A DNA stretch of 64,000 bases from Xanthomonas bonasiae (GCF_017163705.1 NZ_JAFIWB010000002.1:310001-374000), one strand, 5' to 3'. Shown: positions 28,291-38,636, counted from the stretch's first letter. The notes: a model not told the origin generated them from the letters alone. Program-made: numbers and translations.

Positions 28291-28938
28291 ATGGCCATTA
28301 GAGTTTTTTTGGTCGACGATCACGCTCTTGTCCGTACCGGCATGAAGCTGATCCTTTCGAATCAGACCGATATCGAGATCGTCGGTGAGGCCGAGAGCGG
28401 CGAGGCCGCGATGCCGCAGATCCGCCAGCTCAAGCCGGACATCGTGCTCTGCGATCTGCACATGCCTGGCGTCAGCGGGCTCGAGGTCACCGAGCGCATC
28501 GTCAAGGGCGATCACGGCACCAAGGTCATCATCGTGTCGGTGCTGGAGGACGGCCCGCTGCCCAAGCGCCTGCTCGAGGCCGGAGCGTCCGGCTATGTGG
28601 GCAAGGCCGGCGACGCGCAGGAGCTGTTGCGCGCGGTGCGCGACGTGGCGATGGGCAAGCGCTATCTCGGTGCCAACATCGCGCAGAACCTGGCACTGGC
28701 CAATCTGGAAGGCGGCGGTTCGCCGTTCGACGCGCTGTCTCCGCGCGAACTGGAAGTCGCGCTGCTGCTGACCCGCGGACTGCGTCAGGAAGACATCGCC
28801 AAGCGTTTGAGCCTCAGCGCCAAGACGGTCAACACGCACAAGGCGCGGCTGTTCGAGAAGGTCGGCATCCACGACAACATCGCGCTGGCGCGGCTGGCGA
28901 CACAGTACGGTCTGCTGGATCCGGCGCATCCGCTGTAG
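28291..28938 (+). CDS. gacA: LuxR/FixJ-type response regulator of the GacA/UvrY group
   Basis: A 215-residue two-component regulator. The receiver domain (about 1-120) opens FLVDDHALVRTG, has the phosphoacceptor aspartate in DIVLCDLHMPG and a lysine in GYVGKAG. The LuxR-type helix-turn-helix (about 148-205) reads LSPRELEVALLLTRG and LSLSAKTVNTHKARL. The end-to-end pattern, including GKRYLGANIAQNLAL and the C-terminal ARLATQYGLLDP, follows UvrY/GacA rather than NarL. Such proteins activate small RNAs that titrate RsmA/CsrA. No sensor kinase is adjacent, as is normal for GacA. I chose the ATG at 28291 over an in-frame TTG five codons upstream. Confidence 0.75.
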   Translation: MAIRVFLVDDHALVRTGMKLILSNQTDIEIVGEAESGEAAMPQIRQLKPDIVLCDLHMPGVSGLEVTERIVKGDHGTKVIIVSVLEDGPLPKRLLEAGASGYVGKAGDAQELLRAVRDVAMGKRYLGANIAQNLALANLEGGGSPFDALSPRELEVALLLTRGLRQEDIAKRLSLSAKTVNTHKARLFEKVGIHDNIALARLATQYGLLDPAHPL

Positions 28939-28966
28939 CGCCACGGATTTTCCTTGCGCAAAGGAA

Positions 28967-28991
28967 AGCGACCTGACGGGTCGCTTTTTTT
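28967..28991 (+). terminator. Intrinsic terminator of the GacA-type gene
   Basis: A 7-bp stem (AGCGACC/GGTCGCT) with a five-base loop, followed by a run of seven T (28985-28991), 29 bases after the stop codon. This is a textbook Rho-independent terminator on the plus strand. Confidence 0.9.
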
Positions 28992-29077
28992 GTGTCCGTC
29001 GTGTGCATGCGGTGCCGTCGGACGTCGCCAGTTTGCAGGGTTTGCTTCGGGTGTCCGCCCCCGGCATCATCCGCGGC

Positions 29078-29641
29078 ATGCAAACCGTTGCCTCCATCCT
29101 GTGGCGCAGGCTCGACGCACCGGGTCATGACGCTTGCCGGCTCCAGCGCAACGCCAGCGCATGGCAGCTCGACGGCGCCGCCGTGTTCCGCCTCGAACAT
29201 GGCCGCATCGGCCAGTTGCAGTACCGCGTGCAATGCGATCTGCACTGGCACACGCAATGGGGCACCGTGCGCGGCTGGCTCGGCGGCGGGACGGTCGACC
29301 TCGCGATCGCGCGCGATGCGCGTGGCCACTGGACGCTCAACGGCCGGCCGGTGGCCGACGTGTCGCACTGCATCGACCTCGACCTCGGCTTCACGCCGGC
29401 CACCAACCTGCTGCAACTGCGCCGGCTCCGCCTGGCAGTGGGCGAGGGCGCCGACGCCCCGGCGGCCTGGGTCGACCTCGACGGCGGCGGCACGCTCAGC
29501 GAGCTCATGCAGCACTACGCGCGCACCGCCGACGATGCCTACGCCTACCAAGCGAAGCGCTTCGGTTATTCGGCGACGCTGTGTGCGACCGGCGAGGGCT
29601 TCGTGCGCGACTATCCGGGGCTCTGGACCGCAGAGGCCTGA
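29078..29641 (+). CDS. Putative glycolipid-binding family protein
   Basis: A 187-residue cytoplasmic protein of the putative glycolipid-binding family (PF06475). It has the N-terminal ILWRRLDAPGHDACRL landmark, many short beta strands and aromatic residues (LHWHTQWGTVRGWL), and a C-terminal AYQAKRFGYSATLCAT segment ending in FVRDYPGLW. The biological role is unproven. The ATG at 29078 matches the family N-terminus better than an upstream in-frame start. It is convergent with rne and separated from it by about 180 bases. Confidence 0.75.
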   Translation: MQTVASILWRRLDAPGHDACRLQRNASAWQLDGAAVFRLEHGRIGQLQYRVQCDLHWHTQWGTVRGWLGGGTVDLAIARDARGHWTLNGRPVADVSHCIDLDLGFTPATNLLQLRRLRLAVGEGADAPAAWVDLDGGGTLSELMQHYARTADDAYAYQAKRFGYSATLCATGEGFVRDYPGLWTAEA

Positions 29642-29771
29642 GCGGTCGCCCCAACGGCGAGCGTCTCCCGCCAGCGGTTCCCGATTCCGTGTTCGGTCCG
29701 CTCCGATCGCGCGCCCAAGCTGCGCACGGCCCGGATGTGGTGCGCGAATAGAGATGGATCCACGCCCAGAC

Positions 29772-29799
29772 AAAAAAAGCGGCCCGAAGGCCGCTTTTT
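29772..29799 (-). terminator. Intrinsic terminator of rne
   Basis: On the minus strand, a stem AGCGGCC-TTCG-GGCCGCT with a stable UUCG tetraloop is followed by seven T, starting about 25 bases after the rne stop codon. Its plus-strand complement also ends in five T, so it may work in both directions for the convergent genes. Confidence 0.92.
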
Positions 29800-29823
29800 C
29801 CTGCTGCGAAGAACGGCGCCGGA

Positions 29824-32800
29824 TCAGCTGGCGCGTTCCTTGTGCTCCCTGTCGTCGTCGCTTTCGCCTTCGCTGGACTTGCTGGCATGCGGCTGGTGCT
29901 GAGCGACGCTGACCGGCGCGTCTGCCGGAGCAGCGGGCGGCGCATCGAACAGGCCATTGCCAGCCGCAGCGGCAGGTGCCGGTTCGGCATCGCCGACGTG
30001 GCGGCTTTCGGCGCTGTCCGACACCGGAGCAGCAGCGACCGGCGCGTGCACCGGCGTCGGTTCGACCGCGGCGGCCGGCTGCTCTTCATGGAAGACGTCC
30101 AGCAGGGTGGTCTGCACCGGTACGTAAGCCGGCTTGCTGGGCGCTTCTTCCTCGGCGAGCGGTTGCTGCGTCGTGGTCGTGGCGTCCTGCTGCGGCTTGC
30201 TGTCCGTCGTGGATGCCGTGACCGGTTCCGCGACCGGCGCGGCCGGCGCTGCAACAGTCTCCATTCCGGCGTCGCGCCTGGTCGTGGCGACCGGGACGGG
30301 CTGCTCGACGATCGGCGCCGGTGTCGGCTGCAGTGCATCCTCGATGGTTTCCGGAGACGCCGTTGTGGAAGCGGCCGACTCGGTGACGGTCGACGGAGCA
30401 GGCTCCGCGGCAGTCGCTGTCTCGGAACGCGCCGCTGGCGCCTCGGCGACGACGGACGGCAGCGGTGCCGCCGCTACCGGCGCCACCGTTTCCGCCTGCG
30501 CGGTACCGACCGATGCTGCGTCGACCGATGCCGTCTCGGCAACGGAAGGCGTGGTTGCGATCGCTGCGGCTGCGGCCACCGGCGCGGCCTGCACCTGCAC
30601 GGTGCGGTCCTCGGTCTGCGGCGCTGCGGTTGCGGCGACCGGTGCGGCCTGCTGCGCGGGGGCAGTATCGCCCTCGGCCTGCGGCACCACGCTTGCAGCT
30701 GCGACGACCGGCGCCGGGGCGCTGGCGGCCTGCTCGTGACGCGGCGGCCGCGGCTCGCGCTTCTCCCGCGGCGCACGCGGCGCTTGCTGCGGCTTGGCCT
30801 CGGCGGCCTCGGCGGGCGCTGCGTCGTCGTCGAAGTCGAACTCCGGCTGGCTGCGGCTCGGTGCCGGCGCGGTTTCGCCGTCGCCGTCGCTGTCGCCGGC
30901 ATCCAGGTCGTTGTCGTCGAACGCCGCACCCTCGCTGCCGCTGCCGGCTTCGCCATTGCCGCGACGACGGCGACGGCCGCCACGACGGCCGCGGCGGCGG
31001 CGGCCACCGGCCTCGCCATTGGCGTCGTCGGCTTCGCCGTTCTCGCCGACCGGTACGGCCTGCGCGGTTTCCGCAACGCTCTCGCGCTCGTCGACGCCTG
31101 CCGGTGCCGGGTTCGGCTGTGCCGTCACCGGAGTCGAGGCCGTGGTGTTGGCCTCGCTGGCCGGCGTATCGCCGCTCAGCGCGACGGCACCGCCGGCCAC
31201 GGCAGCGGCCGCGATCGTGGTGGCGTCCTGCGTTGCAGCGGCAGGTGCGGTAACGGGCTTGGCCGCGACTTCATCCTGGCGCGGCTGACGCTGCGGCTTG
31301 TCGCCCTGCAGGGCGGCCTGCGCCGGATCCTGCTGCGGCTTGGGCTGGCGCGGCGGGTTCTGCGGCTGCTGCTGCTTCGGCGCCTTCGGCTGCTGCTGCG
31401 GGTTCTGTTGCTGCGGCTTGGCCTGCTGCGGCGCCTGCTCGTTGCGCGGCGGCTTGGGCGCAAGGTTCTGCTGGCCACCCTGCGGGTTGCCGCCGCCGTT
31501 GCCTGGACGACGCTCGTCGCGGCGCACGTTGCCGCCGTTGCCGCGCGCGGCATTGCCGCCCTGGCCGCCGTTGCGGTTGCCGCCGTCGCGACGCGCGTTG
31601 CGGTCGCCGCGGTCGTTGCGGTTGCGGTTGCCGTCATGGGCACGCTGGCGCTGCGCCGGCTCGCTCGCGGCCGGGGCCGGCGCCGGACTTTCGCCGGCAC
31701 CGAAGATCCGCTTCAGCCAGCCGACCACGCCGGTGGCCGGCGCCGCGACCGGGGCGGGCGCCGGCGCCTGGACCTGCACGGGCGCGGCGACCGGTTCCGG
31801 TGCCTCGACCACTTCGCGCACCGGGGCCGGCTGCGAGTGCTTCACGTTGGTCACCGCCGGCGCCGGAATGTTCAGCTGCGCCTTGGTCAGCGCATGCACC
31901 GGCAGCTTGCGCGGGGTGTTGCGCTGGTAGCTGGGCTTGGCGCTTTCCTCGCCGAGCTCGTTCTCGCGCAGGCGGGTCACTTCGTAGTGCGGGGTGTGCA
32001 GCTGCTCGTCGGCGACGATGACGATCGGTGCGTCGTGGCGCTTTTCGATCTCGCTGAGCGCGCGGCGCTTCTCGTTGAGCAGGTAGTTGGCGATCTCCAC
32101 CGGGGCCTGCACCAGCACCTGTCCGGTGTTCTCCTTCATCGCATGCTCTTCGGCGACGCGGATGATCGACAGCGACATCGACTCGACGCTGCGCATGCGG
32201 CCATGGCCGTCGCAGCGCGGGCACACGATCTGGCTGGACTCGCCCAGCGACGGACGCAGGCGCTGGCGGCTCATTTCGAGCAGGCCGAAGCGCGAAATGC
32301 GCCCGATCTGCACCCGCGCGCGGTCGTACTTGAGCGCGTTCTGCAGGCGATTCTCGACCTCGCGCTGGTGCTTGTTGGAGGCCATGTCGATGAAGTCGAT
32401 GACCACCAGGCCGCCGAGGTCGCGCAGGCGCAGCTGGCGCGCCACCTCTTCGGCGGCCTCCAGGTTGGTCTGGAACGCGGTGTCCTCGATGTCGCTGCCC
32501 TTGGTCGCGCGCGAGGAGTTGACGTCCACCGCGGTCAGCGCTTCGGTCTGGTCGACCACGATCGAGCCGCCGGACGGCAGGCGCACGCTGCGCTCGTAGG
32601 CGGCCTCGATCTGCGATTCGATCTGGAAGCGGTTGAACAGCGGGATGTCGTCGGTGTAGTGCTTGAGCTTGCGCAGGCTCTGCGGCATCACCTGCTGCAT
32701 GAACTCCTGGGCATCGCCGTACATCTCGGGGGTATCGACCAGGATCTCGCCGATATCGGCGCGCAGGTAGTCGCGCAGGGCGCGGATGATCAGCCGCGAT

Positions 32801-33426
32801 TCCTGGTAGATCAGGAACGGCGCCGGCTTGGCCAGCGCGGCCTCGGCGATCGACTTCCACACCTGCAGCAGGTAGTCCAGGTCCCACTGCAGTTCTTCGG
32901 CATCGCGGCCGACGCCGGCGGTGCGGATGATCACGCCCATGTCGTCGGGGATGTTGAGCTTGTCCAGCGCTTCCTTCAGCGCGGCGCGGTCCTCGCCCTC
33001 GATCCGGCGTGAGACGCCGCCGGCGCTGGGCGAGTTCGGCATCAGCACCATGTAGCGCCCGGCCAGCGAGATGAAGGTGGTCAGCGCGGCGCCCTTGTTG
33101 CCGCGTTCTTCCTTGTCCACCTGGACCACGACCTCCTGGCCCTCGCGCAGCAGTTCGCGGATCGTCGCCTTGTTGTGGTCGACGCCGGCCTGGAAGTAGT
33201 CGCGGGAGATTTCCTTCAGCGGCAGGAAGCCGTGGCGCTCGCCGCCGTATTCGACGAAGGCGGCTTCGAGCGAGGGTTCGAGCCGCGTGATCCGGCCCTT
33301 GTAGATGTTGGACTTCTTCTGTTCCTTGGACGGCTGCTCGATGTCGATGTCGTACAGGGTCTGGCCGTCCACGATGGCCACACGCAGTTCTTCCGCCTGC
33401 GTGGCGTTGATCAGCATTCGCTTCAT
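29824..33426 (-). CDS. rne: Ribonuclease E
   Basis: Endonuclease that starts mRNA decay and processes rRNA and tRNA, and scaffolds the degradosome at the membrane. It has 1200 residues. The catalytic half has an S1 domain (about 35-125), metal-binding Asp301 (DVNSSR) and Asp344 (VIDFIDM), and the zinc-link C402-P-R-C405 that joins protomers. From about 520 on it is a disordered Ala/Pro/Gln/Arg-rich scaffold with Arg/Asn-Gly RNA-binding blocks ([14 protein letters not shown]) and an acidic segment, diverged from E. coli. The upstream ~390-base leader is long, in keeping with autoregulation through the 5' UTR. Confidence 0.96.
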   Translation of the reverse strand: MKRMLINATQAEELRVAIVDGQTLYDIDIEQPSKEQKKSNIYKGRITRLEPSLEAAFVEYGGERHGFLPLKEISRDYFQAGVDHNKATIRELLREGQEVVVQVDKEERGNKGAALTTFISLAGRYMVLMPNSPSAGGVSRRIEGEDRAALKEALDKLNIPDDMGVIIRTAGVGRDAEELQWDLDYLLQVWKSIAEAALAKPAPFLIYQESRLIIRALRDYLRADIGEILVDTPEMYGDAQEFMQQVMPQSLRKLKHYTDDIPLFNRFQIESQIEAAYERSVRLPSGGSIVVDQTEALTAVDVNSSRATKGSDIEDTAFQTNLEAAEEVARQLRLRDLGGLVVIDFIDMASNKHQREVENRLQNALKYDRARVQIGRISRFGLLEMSRQRLRPSLGESSQIVCPRCDGHGRMRSVESMSLSIIRVAEEHAMKENTGQVLVQAPVEIANYLLNEKRRALSEIEKRHDAPIVIVADEQLHTPHYEVTRLRENELGEESAKPSYQRNTPRKLPVHALTKAQLNIPAPAVTNVKHSQPAPVREVVEAPEPVAAPVQVQAPAPAPVAAPATGVVGWLKRIFGAGESPAPAPAASEPAQRQRAHDGNRNRNDRGDRNARRDGGNRNGGQGGNAARGNGGNVRRDERRPGNGGGNPQGGQQNLAPKPPRNEQAPQQAKPQQQNPQQQPKAPKQQQPQNPPRQPKPQQDPAQAALQGDKPQRQPRQDEVAAKPVTAPAAATQDATTIAAAAVAGGAVALSGDTPASEANTTASTPVTAQPNPAPAGVDERESVAETAQAVPVGENGEADDANGEAGGRRRRGRRGGRRRRRGNGEAGSGSEGAAFDDNDLDAGDSDGDGETAPAPSRSQPEFDFDDDAAPAEAAEAKPQQAPRAPREKREPRPPRHEQAASAPAPVVAAASVVPQAEGDTAPAQQAAPVAATAAPQTEDRTVQVQAAPVAAAAAIATTPSVAETASVDAASVGTAQAETVAPVAAAPLPSVVAEAPAARSETATAAEPAPSTVTESAASTTASPETIEDALQPTPAPIVEQPVPVATTRRDAGMETVAAPAAPVAEPVTASTTDSKPQQDATTTTQQPLAEEEAPSKPAYVPVQTTLLDVFHEEQPAAAVEPTPVHAPVAAAPVSDSAESRHVGDAEPAPAAAAGNGLFDAPPAAPADAPVSVAQHQPHASKSSEGESDDDREHKERAS

Positions 33427-33820
33427 TGTTGCGTTCCTCGCGCTGCTACCGCGCGGAACGCCATGGGGTTTCGCTTCTGGTCACGCTTCGCCGCCCATCG
33501 CGCAGGCGCGGGGAGGGCGGCTTGGGTTTCCAGCGCTACGACACCACGGCGAGCCGCGGGAGCGCTTCTTTCTTTTAGGTGGTTCAGGACCGGCGGCGAC
33601 TCCAGCCAGGCTGGGCGCCGCACGGGGCATGTTCAGCGCGGACGCTTGTGGCATCCGGCGATGGCCGGGTAGGCCGGTGAGCCGCTAACATGGCCGCCCC
33701 GGGGGCGGTGGTCGCGCACTGTGCCGGAATCGTCGCAAGCCGGGCTTCTGGCCCTGAGCTAACTTCCAACGAAATCAAACCCTTATCTCGCCCCCCGAGT
33801 GTAACAGAATAAACTGCCTG
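33427..33820. other. Divergent control region and leaders of rne and rluC
   Basis: About 390 bases with no gene. In E. coli, rne has a 5' leader of roughly this size whose hairpins mediate autoregulation by RNase E. The arrangement fits, but I cannot align the structures. AT-rich sequence next to rluC (33760-33820, with GTGTAACAGAATAAAC) probably holds both promoters. A GGCCGCCCCGGGGGCGG palindrome near 33692 could form a strong hairpin in the rne leader. Confidence 0.45.
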
Positions 33821-34813
33821 ATGACTTCTTCCCCGATCCCTCCCAAGCCGCGCGACGTCGCGACCAGCGCGGTGCGCATTCTCAAGGTCCCGGAAGACAG
33901 GGCTGGACAGCGTGTAGACAATTTCCTGCTCGGCCAGCTCAAGGGCGCCCCGCGCAGCCTGATCTACAAGCTGATGCGCAGCGGCCAGGTCCGGGTCAAC
34001 GGCGGCCGCACCAAGGCCGAGCGCAAGCTGGAGGCGGGCGACGAGGTGCGCATCCCGCCGGTGAAGCTGCACGAGGAGGGCGAGAAGACCGCGCCGCCGG
34101 ACGCATTCATGGCCCGGCTGGAGGCGGCGATCGTCTATGAAGACGCGCGCTTGCTGGCGCTGAACAAGCCGTCCGGGGTCGCCAGCCATGGCGGCAGCGG
34201 GATCAGCTTCGGCGCGATCGAGACCTTGCGCGCCCTGCGCCCGAACCAGACCCTGGAACTGGTGCACCGGCTCGACCGCGACACCTCCGGGCTGCTGATC
34301 GTGGCCAAGAAGCGCTCGGCGCTGACCGAGATGCAGGCGCTGATGCGCGAGGACGACCGGGTCGAGGGCCGCGGCATCAGCAAGCGCTACCTGACCCTGC
34401 TGGTCGGGCGCATGCCCGACGGGGTGATGAGCGTGGATGCGCCGCTGCACATCGGCCTGCGCCAGGGCGGCGAGCGCCATGTGCAGGTGAACGCGGCCGG
34501 CAAGGCCTCGCTGAGCCATTTCCGGGTGCTGGAGCGGCGCGGCGGGCATTCCTATTGCGAGGTGCGGATCGAGACCGGCCGCACCCACCAGATCCGCGTG
34601 CATGCCCAGCACCTGGGGCACGCGGTCGCCGGCGACGACAAGTACGGCGATCCGGCGGTCAACAAGCGCCTGCGCGAGCAGATCGGGCTCAAGCGCCTGT
34701 TCCTGCATGCCGCGTCGCTGGAATTCACTCTCGACGGCGGCAAGACCCCGTATCTGCTGAATGCGCCGCTGGCCGACGAACTGGCCGAGGCGCTGAGCCG
34801 CCTGGGCGGCTGA
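33821..34813 (+). CDS. rluC: 23S rRNA pseudouridine synthase (RluC type)
   Basis: Isomerises uridines of 23S rRNA (955, 2504 and 2580 in E. coli numbering). The 330 residues have an S4 RNA-binding domain at about 28-90, then a RluA-family catalytic domain with the motif HRLDRDTSG at 149-157, where Asp152 is the nucleophile. IETGRTHQIRVHAQHLGH is also conserved. It is divergent from rne, as in many gammaproteobacteria. RluC and RluD are distinguished here by gene context and the S4 domain plus extended N-terminus. Confidence 0.93.
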   Translation: MTSSPIPPKPRDVATSAVRILKVPEDRAGQRVDNFLLGQLKGAPRSLIYKLMRSGQVRVNGGRTKAERKLEAGDEVRIPPVKLHEEGEKTAPPDAFMARLEAAIVYEDARLLALNKPSGVASHGGSGISFGAIETLRALRPNQTLELVHRLDRDTSGLLIVAKKRSALTEMQALMREDDRVEGRGISKRYLTLLVGRMPDGVMSVDAPLHIGLRQGGERHVQVNAAGKASLSHFRVLERRGGHSYCEVRIETGRTHQIRVHAQHLGHAVAGDDKYGDPAVNKRLREQIGLKRLFLHAASLEFTLDGGKTPYLLNAPLADELAEALSRLGG

Positions 34814-34860
34814 GCCAGGCGCGGACGGGCGGCGATGTGTACGCCGCCCGCCGGTGCCGT

Positions 34861-36675
34861 CTATCCGTTGTGCTTTTCGTGGTCGTGCTCGTGGTGCGGC
34901 TCGGAATGCGCTTGCGGCGGACGCGAAGCGGGGCGCGGCTCGGCCGCGTGCATCGGCTGCGGCCGCGGCGATGCGACCCGCGCCATGCGCTGCTCCTGCA
35001 TCGGCGGCCGCTGCTGTTCCTGTCGCGACATGGCCTGAACGCGCTCAGGGAACTCGCGCATCGGTGCCTCCCGGTGCGCGGGTGCCGGCTGCTGCGCATT
35101 GAACGCGGCGAACTGGTGCGGCGCCTGCCGTGCCGGCTCGGGCTGGGCGAATCGGGCCTGCTGCGCACGCGGATCCTCGCGGTGCGGTGCCGGCATCGAC
35201 ATCGCCCGCGGCTGTGCGGCATGCGCCATCTGCATGTTCCCCATCGGCATCGGCGCGCTGGCGCGCGGCGCCTGCGGCATGTCGCGGCGCGGCGCTGCGG
35301 CAGCGTTGGCCATCGGCATGGCATGGCGGGGATCGGCCGCGGACATCGGCATCGGCGCGTGCGGCGGTTGCGCAAAGGGCGACTGCGTACGCGCATCGCG
35401 TGCGGCACTCATTGCGTTTGCGTTCGGGCCGTTCAGCCCGGGCAGCGGCGACCGCTGCGCCGCATTCGCCACGACCGGACGACCCGGCTGCAGCATCCGT
35501 TCGTTGAAATGCGGTGTGGACAGCTGTGCATAGTCGACTGGGTGGCGCGCCGCCACCGGTGCGAACTGCGGCGCGGGGCCGCGCGGGTTCTGGGCCAGAT
35601 GCGGCGCCAACGCGGCCGCGGCGGCGGCCGCAGGCATCGCCGCCAGCGCGGCCCGCTGCGGAAAGCTGCGGTTGTCGTTGTGCACGAAGCTGCGCGCGTC
35701 GATCCGGTTGTTGCTGATGTTATTGGTGATGTTGTTGTTGATGATGGTGGTACGCGGCGCGTACACGCGGTTCTGGTAGACCACATAGTGCGGTGCCGAG
35801 GGCGGGGCGTTCCAGTTCATGCCCCAGCTGTTCCAGCCCCAGCGGTGCCAGGCCGGTTCCGGTTCCAGCCAGCCCAGCGGGCCGTGGTGGTGGTGTTCCA
35901 GCGCGTCGTCGACCAGCACGCCGACGCCGAAGGAGATGATGCCGGCGGTCACCAGATCGCCTTCGCTGTAGTACCGCGGACGGTAGCGGTACTCCCGGTA
36001 CACGTCGACCGGGGCGCCGTAGACCACGTCCGGATCGTAGCGCGGCACATAGACGACATCCGGCTGCGCCGGTTCGATGACAATGGTCTGCCGCGGCGGC
36101 GGGATCCGCTCGTCTTCGTAAGCCGGTTCCACCACGGTGCGTTGCACCACCTGCACCCGTTGCTGCGGCGTGCTGCGCAGATGGCCCTGCGCCTGCGCCC
36201 GCCCGCGCATGACCTGGATCGCGTCGAGCACCTCGTTGGGGTCGTGCGCATAGGCATCGCCGAGCGCGCGAGTCCAGTCGCCGTTGCTGGCCAACTGCTC
36301 GATCACGTCGGGAAAGGCGATCAGCGCCTTGACGCTGGGATCCCAAGGCTGCGCTGCCGCCGCCTGCAGACGGTCCGCCACGGCCAGGCCGCTGTTGCTA
36401 TGCAGCCAGCCCTGGGCATCGCCGACCTGGTCCGGATACACCGAGGCGGCCAGGGTCTGCGCGAGCAGCTTGTCGGGAAACAGCGCGATCGGCGCGACCA
36501 GCTTATACAACTGATCGGCGCTGGGCGGCACGTAGGGCGCGGGCGCGGCGACGGTTGCCGCGGCCGGTGCCGGTGCAGGCGTCGGTTGCTGTTGGCACGC
36601 ACTCAGCGCCAGCACGCTCACCGCGGTGACCAGCGCCAGCGTCAACTTCGTTGATGGCAGGGAGCGGATATCCAT
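34861..36675 (-). CDS. DUF3300 lipoprotein with His-rich tail
   Basis: A 604-residue exported lipoprotein: signal peptide with lipobox LALSAC (Cys27). The DUF3300 domain (about 50-300) includes YKLVAPIALFPDKLLAQTLAAS, VYPDQVGDAQGWL and the Tyr/Arg-rich VVYVPRYDPDVVYG, plus an HHHHG stretch. The C-terminal half is low-complexity Ala/Pro/Met/Gln/Arg, ending with a His/Glu/Asp tail (HSEPHHEHDHEKHNG). The domain's function is unknown. I chose the ATG at 36675, preceded by AAGGTG, because it puts the signal peptide at the start. The zinc-transporter gene zupT lies upstream on the same strand, 130 bases away. Confidence 0.82.
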   Translation of the reverse strand: MDIRSLPSTKLTLALVTAVSVLALSACQQQPTPAPAPAAATVAAPAPYVPPSADQLYKLVAPIALFPDKLLAQTLAASVYPDQVGDAQGWLHSNSGLAVADRLQAAAAQPWDPSVKALIAFPDVIEQLASNGDWTRALGDAYAHDPNEVLDAIQVMRGRAQAQGHLRSTPQQRVQVVQRTVVEPAYEDERIPPPRQTIVIEPAQPDVVYVPRYDPDVVYGAPVDVYREYRYRPRYYSEGDLVTAGIISFGVGVLVDDALEHHHHGPLGWLEPEPAWHRWGWNSWGMNWNAPPSAPHYVVYQNRVYAPRTTIINNNITNNISNNRIDARSFVHNDNRSFPQRAALAAMPAAAAAAALAPHLAQNPRGPAPQFAPVAARHPVDYAQLSTPHFNERMLQPGRPVVANAAQRSPLPGLNGPNANAMSAARDARTQSPFAQPPHAPMPMSAADPRHAMPMANAAAAPRRDMPQAPRASAPMPMGNMQMAHAAQPRAMSMPAPHREDPRAQQARFAQPEPARQAPHQFAAFNAQQPAPAHREAPMREFPERVQAMSRQEQQRPPMQEQRMARVASPRPQPMHAAEPRPASRPPQAHSEPHHEHDHEKHNG

Positions 36676-36805
36676 GCTGCACCTTTTCGACGTGGTGTTC
36701 GGAAGTTGCGCGCAGGATGCTCTGTGTTGCATGTCTGCAAGCTTTCTGCGAAGCGCTGCAACACGGGCGCGCCAGCGTTCGTTCAGCCGGGCCGCCGCTG
36801 CCGGC

Positions 36806-37627
36806 TCAGGGCGTGGTGGACAGGCGGAACAGCACCAGGCTCAGCGCCAGCGTGGCCATGCCGGCGACCAGTCCGTACACGGTTTCGTGGCCCTTTGCGT
36901 AGCGCTTGGCCGCCGGCAGCAATTCGTCCAGGGCCAGGAACACCATCACCCCGGCGATGACCCCGAACACCGAGCCGAAGATCGCCTCGGACAGGAATCG
37001 CGACAGCGCCACATAGCCGATGATCGCGCCGATCGGCTCGGCCAGGCCCGACAGCAGGCTGGCGGCGAAGGCATAGGATTTGCGCCCGGTGGCGTAGTGC
37101 ACCGGCACCGCGATGGCGATGCCTTCGGGGATGTTGTGCACGGCGATCGCGAACGCCAGCGGCATGCCCACGGTGGGGCTTTCCAGGGTGGCGAAGAAGG
37201 TCGCCAGGCCTTCCGGAAAGTTGTGCGCGGTGATCGCCACCGCGGTCAGCAGGCCGACGCGCTTGACGTAGGCGCGGTTGTCGGCGCGGAACAGCGGGTC
37301 CTGGGCATTGAGGCTTTCGTGCGGATTGGGTACCAGCCGGTCGATCACCACGATCAGCGCCATGCCGGCCAGGAACGCCAGCGTGGCATAGGCGTAGCCC
37401 AGGCGCGGATCGAACGCGTGGCTGAAGGAGGCGACCGACTTGCCGAGGATCTCGGTCAGCGACACGTACACCATCGCGCCGCCGGCGAAGGCCAGGCCGA
37501 AGGCGAGCAGGCGCGGATTGGGGCCTTTGGTGAACAGCACCAGCACACTGCCCAGGCCGGTGGCCAGGCCGGCGGCCAGGGTCACCGCCAAGGCGATCCA
37601 TACGTTGTGCGACGGAATATCCAGCAT
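36806..37627 (-). CDS. zupT: ZIP-family metal transporter
   Basis: Imports divalent metals, chiefly zinc and also iron, manganese or cobalt in E. coli. The 273-residue inner-membrane protein has about eight helices. The paired metal-site motifs H135-N-F-P-E-G140 and H164-N-I-P-E-G169 are intact, marking the ZupT subgroup. The next gene on the strand is the His-rich DUF3300 lipoprotein. I see no Zur-like operator in the 127 bases upstream, though I could miss a degenerate one. Confidence 0.92.
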   Translation of the reverse strand: MLDIPSHNVWIALAVTLAAGLATGLGSVLVLFTKGPNPRLLAFGLAFAGGAMVYVSLTEILGKSVASFSHAFDPRLGYAYATLAFLAGMALIVVIDRLVPNPHESLNAQDPLFRADNRAYVKRVGLLTAVAITAHNFPEGLATFFATLESPTVGMPLAFAIAVHNIPEGIAIAVPVHYATGRKSYAFAASLLSGLAEPIGAIIGYVALSRFLSEAIFGSVFGVIAGVMVFLALDELLPAAKRYAKGHETVYGLVAGMATLALSLVLFRLSTTP

Positions 37628-37754
37628 GCGCCAGGCGGCTCCTGTGTCGAGACGGGGATGGAGACAGGGATGAAAGCGGGCGCGAGGCTGGCGGAATGTG
37701 AAGGCGGCGCACCGCCAAGGCCGGCGGCGCGCGCAAGCGGCCCGCGGGCCGCGT

Positions 37755-38207
37755 TCAGCTGGAGTGGTGCGCCTGCGCGTCGAGCGCGAAGCAGCGGTCC
37801 GGCCGCGGTTGCGGCGGATTGAAGTTGACCGGCACCTGGATCGCGCGCGGCACCGCCTTGCCGTCGCGCGTGGCGGGCTTGAAGATCCACTCGCGCACCC
37901 GCTGCTGCGCCGACGCGTCGAGTTTGGGCTGGCCGCTGCTGCTGACCAGCTGCACGTCGGTGGGCTTGCCCTGCACGCCGACCACCACGCTCAGCACTGC
38001 CTTGCCGCCGAGCCCGGCGCAGGCCAGTTCGATCGGGTAGTCCGGCGGCGGGGTCTGCACCGCGGCGACTTCGGTCGGCGCGGCGGCCACGCTCTGAGTC
38101 TGCGATTGCCCGGACTTGCCGCAGCCGCCGAGCAGCAGGACGGCAGCGAGCGGCAGGCAGGAGGCGGCGAGGATGGAACGGCGGGATGCGGCAGGCATGG
38201 GGATCAT
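37755..38207 (-). CDS. TonB-C-domain lipoprotein
   Basis: A 150-residue protein with a lipoprotein signal (lipobox LLGGC near residue 29), a short spacer and a TonB C-terminal-like domain (about 60-135: [20 protein letters not shown], then a [20 protein letters not shown] strand pair). It lacks a TonB-type membrane anchor and long Pro spacer, so it is not a standard energy transducer. Its ATG overlaps the phhB stop by four bases (ATGA), indicating coupled translation. An internal ATG three codons later is also possible. Role unknown. Confidence 0.75.
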   Translation of the reverse strand: MIPMPAASRRSILAASCLPLAAVLLLGGCGKSGQSQTQSVAAAPTEVAAVQTPPPDYPIELACAGLGGKAVLSVVVGVQGKPTDVQLVSSSGQPKLDASAQQRVREWIFKPATRDGKAVPRAIQVPVNFNPPQPRPDRCFALDAQAHHSS

Positions 38208-38545
38208 TCCGGTAGGGCCGAGGCTTTGGCGGCGCAGATGAAGTCGTTTTCGCTGAGGCCGCCGACGTCGTGGGTGGAATAGCGCACCACCACGCGGTCG
38301 TAGTGCACGCCCAGGTCGGGGTGGTGGTCTTCGCGGTGCGCGATCCAGGCCAGCGCGTTCACGAACGCCAGGGTGCGGTAGTAGTCGGGGAAGCGGAACG
38401 TGCGGCTGATCGCCATGCCGTGTTCGACCAGCTCCCAGCCGGGCACCTGCGGCAGCAATTCGGCCAGGCGCGCCTGGGTGAGCTTGTATTCGCTGCCCTT
38501 GCAGGGCGAGCAATGGGCCTGTGCGAGCGGGATCAGGTCGTTCAT
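38204..38545 (-). CDS. phhB: Pterin-4a-carbinolamine dehydratase
   Basis: Dehydrates 4a-hydroxytetrahydrobiopterin, recycling the cofactor of phenylalanine hydroxylase. It has 113 residues, normal length. The active-site signature [20 protein letters not shown] supplies the conserved histidines and is followed by [19 protein letters not shown] ribosome site precedes the ATG. No phhA is in the window; the coupled downstream gene is a TonB-domain lipoprotein. A proposed second role of this family as a transcription coactivator cannot be judged here. Confidence 0.93.
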   Translation of the reverse strand: MNDLIPLAQAHCSPCKGSEYKLTQARLAELLPQVPGWELVEHGMAISRTFRFPDYYRTLAFVNALAWIAHREDHHPDLGVHYDRVVVRYSTHDVGGLSENDFICAAKASALPE

Positions 38546-38624
38546 TGTTGGAGCCTCCGCGGCAGGCTGGCTGAACGCGCCGCCGATGGGAAAAGTTCGC
38601 GATGAGCCGGTCGCGTGGAAGCGT

Positions 38625-38630
38625 TAGAAT
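38625..38630 (+). promoter_or_regulatory. -10 element suggesting a leaderless nfuA transcript
   Basis: TAGAAT ends six bases before the nfuA ATG at 38637. A -10 box so close would place transcription start at or next to the A of the ATG, giving a leaderless mRNA. No Shine-Dalgarno sequence fits between. Inferred by eye; the -35 region is weak. Confidence 0.45.
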
Positions 38631-38636
38631 AACCGC

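Noticed and set aside
29842-33012. A 1056-codon open frame antisense to rne, and similar very long frames antisense to hutH, hutU and the RND genes
   Set aside because: They mirror real genes in the complementary third-position frame of high-GC DNA. The translations are Arg/Gly/His-rich with no family resemblance and no ribosome sites.
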